From NCBI RefSeq assembly GCF_016916835.1, contig NZ_JAFFIX010000009.1, positions 62,001-126,000 of the forward strand: a stretch of 64,000 nt of DNA. The letters are read 5' to 3'. The notes under the pieces were generated by a model. The model was not told the origin of the DNA. It made no database searches and worked only from the letters and a program-made list of their open reading frames with translations. This document shows, piece by piece, positions 61,595 through 64,000 of the stretch. The position numbers and the translations under genes are program-made. This stretch comes from Actinacidiphila bryophytorum. Its GTDB lineage: Bacteria > Actinomycetota > Actinomycetes > Streptomycetales > Streptomycetaceae. Positions within the stretch are counted from its first letter, which is position 1. Each line of letters begins with the position of its first letter.

Positions 61595-64000
61595 TCAGGC
61601 CGGTGTCAGCTGCCATTGCTGGTTGGTGCCGTTGTTGGCGGTCCACTGCACGACGGCGGCTCCGTCGCTGGTCGACTGGCCGGACACATCGGCAACCAGG
61701 CCGCTGTCATGGCTGACGATGGTGAAGTACCCGTCGCTGGTGGGCCGCACGAACCACTGCTGGTTGGTGCCGCCGTTGGCGGTCCACTGCTGGAGCTGGA
61801 GCCCGGCGGTGGTGGAACCGCCGTTGACGTCGAGCACTTTGCCGGTGGGGTTGTAGCGCAGGGTGTAGGCGCTGCCGGAGGCGCTGAGGGTCCAGGTTCC
61901 GCCGCCGGTCTGCTGGACGGCCTTGGCGCCGTCGGCGGTGGAGTTGCCGGCGATGGCCAGCGGCTTGCCGCTGTTGCGGTTGACGATGCGGTAGGTGCCC
62001 GGCGCGGGACCGGTGCTCCCGTTGCCCAGGGTGAAGTACTCGACCGCGTCGTTGAACACGGTCGTCCCGGCTTTGCTGGTGGACAGGACGAGGTAGACCC
62101 GTGAGCCGCTGGAGGGCGCGGTGAACGACACGTTCTGCGTCGTCTTGGAGCCGAGCGGGATGGTGAGGGTCTTGCTGCCGGAGGCGATCACCGGGCCACT
62201 GGCGCTGTCGAGGTGGGCGCTCCAGGCGAAGTCCACGGCGGTGTTGGCGAAGTCGTCGTTGAAGACGGTGATGGTGCGGTTCACAGTGCTGTTGGCGGCG
62301 TAGCCGGGGACCGCCTGCGTGAGCGGGAAGGTGCCGTTGGAGTCGGACACACCGGAGGCCGACCAGTAGGGCAGGTCGATCGCGGCGACCGGGTTGAACG
62401 CGGCCTGGACGCGCTGGAACTGCGGGTTGCTCCACGGGTCGGAGAGGTTGTCGGCGCCGTAGACGGGGTGGCCGCCCTCTTCGGGGGTGAAGTCGGTGGT
62501 GCGCACGCCCGGTATGACGCTCGCCCAGGCGGACAGCAGGGTGTAGGGGCGCAGGTCGCTGGCGTCCTTGGCGCGCTTGGCCACCATCGTGGTGGCGAAC
62601 CACTCGAAGCCCTGTTTGGTGTTGCACTTGGGCCAGATGTACTCGCCCTCGCCGTCGGGCCGGCCGGCAACCGACACGACCTTCTCGCCGTATTGGCCGA
62701 ATCCGTCCAAGTAGTGCGCGAAGACGTCGAAGTTGGCGTACGTCATGGTGGGGTAGGGGTTGGCCGGGGCGCCGACCCACGCGTCGACGCTGACCGGCCG
62801 GGTGCCGTCGTTGCCGTTCATCGCTGCGTACAGGTCCTTCTCGAACTGCTCCGAGTCCATACCGCTGCTGCCGGGCTCGTTGCTCTGGCTCCAGCGGATC
62901 ACGGCCGGGTGGTTGCGGTCGCGCAGGGTCAGCGCGCGGGCGTGGTTGACCATGTTGTCGTGCCCGGCGATGAAGTCCTGGAGGCTGTTGGAGCCGCGGA
63001 TGCCGGTCTCGTCGATGATCATCAGGCCCATCTCGTCGGCCACGTCGAGCATGTAGGGGCTGGCCGGCTCCTGATGAATGCGGACCACGTTGTAGTTCAG
63101 CCGCTGGTAGTTGTCGACCGCCTGCGGCCAGCCGCCGTTGCCCTGCGACGGCGGCAGGAACCCGGGCAGGGTGTCGTAGGCGTCACTCTTCCCGCCGTAG
63201 TTGACCCGGTCGTAGTCGGCGCCCTGGAGGTTGTCGCCGCGGAAGTTCACCCGCACGCCGTTGAGGTAGTAGTACTCGCCGTTCTGGCTGCTCTCCCGGA
63301 ATCCGAAGCGGTAGGTCGCGTCGCTGGTGTGTCCGTCGTCGGTCGCCGCGTGGACGGTCAGGCGGTGCAGTTGGGCGCGATACCCCTGCTTGTAGGGGAC
63401 GTTGGGCCACCAGTACGAGGAGGAGCCCAGGTTCCACGCCACCGGCCCGACTGTCACCTTGACGGTCGAGTGGGCGGCCACGGTCACCGTGCTGCTCGGC
63501 AGCGCCGGGTAGGTGAACGACGTGCCGTTGTCCGAGGCGAGCGAGCCGGTCAGGGTCACCGACCGGGCGCTGGCGGAGGTGTTGGTCACCGACGCGTCAT
63601 AGGTGAGGGTCTGATTGGCCACGGACGTGCGGACGAACGTGTCGCTGACGTACACCGCCGGATACACGCGCAGGAACGCCGAACGGAAGATCCCCTGCGG
63701 TACGGCCTCGGCCCAGTCGGCCGCGTCGGGCACCAGATACCTGCCGTTCGCGGGGTTCTTCAGGGCGCCCCTGCCCTTCACGTCGACCGTGACGGTGTGC
63801 GTGCTACCCGGTGCCGCGTACGCGCTGATGTCGAAGTTCGACGGCGTGAAGGCGGTGGTCTGCGTGGCGACCACGTGCCCGTCCACCGACAGCGTCGCCT
63901 GGTGGTTCACCGCCCCGAACTCGATCCACGTCGACTGCGGCTGCCCGGAGTCCGGCACGGTGATCGTGCGGGAGTACACCGCCTCGTTCACATCGGTGAA
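61595..64000 (-). CDS. Secreted GH2 family glycosidase with ricin-type lectin domain (5' partial)
   Basis: 801 residues are visible; the frame is open at the right edge, so the signal peptide and part of the sugar-binding domain lie outside. Order: GH2 N-terminal beta-sandwich (STWIEFGAVNHQATLSVDG), Ig-like domain, TIM barrel with NVVRIHQEPASPYMLDVADE and the acid/base Glu in WSQSNEPGSSG, then further Ig-like segments. The last 130 residues form a ricin B-type domain with QxW repeats (LQLQQWTANGGTNQQWF, AAVVQWTANNGTNQQW). It probably acts on beta-galactosidic or mannosidic plant polymers. Confidence 0.9.
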   Translation of the reverse strand, partial: FTDVNEAVYSRTITVPDSGQPQSTWIEFGAVNHQATLSVDGHVVATQTTAFTPSNFDISAYAAPGSTHTVTVDVKGRGALKNPANGRYLVPDAADWAEAVPQGIFRSAFLRVYPAVYVSDTFVRTSVANQTLTYDASVTNTSASARSVTLTGSLASDNGTSFTYPALPSSTVTVAAHSTVKVTVGPVAWNLGSSSYWWPNVPYKQGYRAQLHRLTVHAATDDGHTSDATYRFGFRESSQNGEYYYLNGVRVNFRGDNLQGADYDRVNYGGKSDAYDTLPGFLPPSQGNGGWPQAVDNYQRLNYNVVRIHQEPASPYMLDVADEMGLMIIDETGIRGSNSLQDFIAGHDNMVNHARALTLRDRNHPAVIRWSQSNEPGSSGMDSEQFEKDLYAAMNGNDGTRPVSVDAWVGAPANPYPTMTYANFDVFAHYLDGFGQYGEKVVSVAGRPDGEGEYIWPKCNTKQGFEWFATTMVAKRAKDASDLRPYTLLSAWASVIPGVRTTDFTPEEGGHPVYGADNLSDPWSNPQFQRVQAAFNPVAAIDLPYWSASGVSDSNGTFPLTQAVPGYAANSTVNRTITVFNDDFANTAVDFAWSAHLDSASGPVIASGSKTLTIPLGSKTTQNVSFTAPSSGSRVYLVLSTSKAGTTVFNDAVEYFTLGNGSTGPAPGTYRIVNRNSGKPLAIAGNSTADGAKAVQQTGGGTWTLSASGSAYTLRYNPTGKVLDVNGGSTTAGLQLQQWTANGGTNQQWFVRPTSDGYFTIVSHDSGLVADVSGQSTSDGAAVVQWTANNGTNQQWQLTPA

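Overview
The window is high-GC actinobacterial DNA. Its gene content (cydA-cydB-cydDC under a Rex-like operator, thiC behind a TPP riboswitch, DUF5326-type and YibE/F-type membrane proteins, parS-like sites with the Streptomyces ParB consensus) points to Streptomyces or a close relative in the Streptomycetaceae. The right part looks like core chromosome, probably oriC-proximal because several parS-like palindromes are present. The left part looks like an integrated mobile element carrying a biosynthetic cargo.

Region 1, about 1-26,445, is the putative element. It starts with an IS transposase remnant (2-205) and a lower-GC two-part membrane protein resembling TRADD-N-associated membrane proteins (434-1357). 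These are followed by an intact LLM-class (luciferase-like) oxidoreductase (1557-2459, minus), a TPR-type regulator, a 2H phosphoesterase and an RsbW-like ATPase. From 5551 to 18,902 runs a tightly packed, mostly translationally coupled, all-plus-strand cluster of 14 genes: HAD phosphatase, capsule-type GT-B transferase, a thymidylate-synthase-fold enzyme with the Asn-to-Asp change of cytosine-nucleotide hydroxymethylases, an O-carbamoyltransferase, a second glycosyltransferase, a P-loop kinase, a methyltransferase, two APH-fold kinases around a histidine phosphatase, an NAD-dependent sugar epimerase, an S-adenosylhomocysteinase-like oxidoreductase, a Nudix hydrolase and a CMP-Kdo-synthetase-like cytidylyltransferase. 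Read together, the cluster suggests a carbamoylated, hydroxymethylated cytidine-type nucleotide or nucleoside joined to a CMP-activated acidic sugar. I do not recognise it as a described pathway. No PKS, NRPS or transporter is present.

From 18,919 to 26,428 (minus strand) lies a mobilisation module: a small hypothetical protein, relaxase, MobC-like protein, DUF2637-type membrane protein, HTH protein, a 62-aa protein and a large serine recombinase. The recombinase gene ends on a second LLM oxidoreductase gene that lacks its first roughly 73 codons (26,427-27,140). The element therefore appears to have integrated inside that chromosomal gene. Its left end is not visible here, and it carries an intact paralogue of the gene it breaks.

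Region 2, 27,141-64,000, is chromosome: a NmrA-like reductase, a VOC protein, a Cof-type HAD phosphatase, the cydABDC bd-oxidase operon, a HisC-type aminotransferase, a LacI regulator whose stop codon lies in the end of a 181-bp MITE-like repeat, a metallophosphoesterase, thiC, a YibE/F protein, small membrane proteins, a cystathionine gamma-lyase/synthase-type enzyme, Nudix, a MarR/MFS pair, a serine hydrolase, a methyltransferase, a secreted GH3 enzyme with two F5/8-type C domains, DinB, a TetR/oxidoreductase divergent pair, a second VOC protein, an ISAs1 transposase remnant, and the C-terminal part of a secreted GH2 enzyme with a ricin-type lectin domain that runs off the window end.
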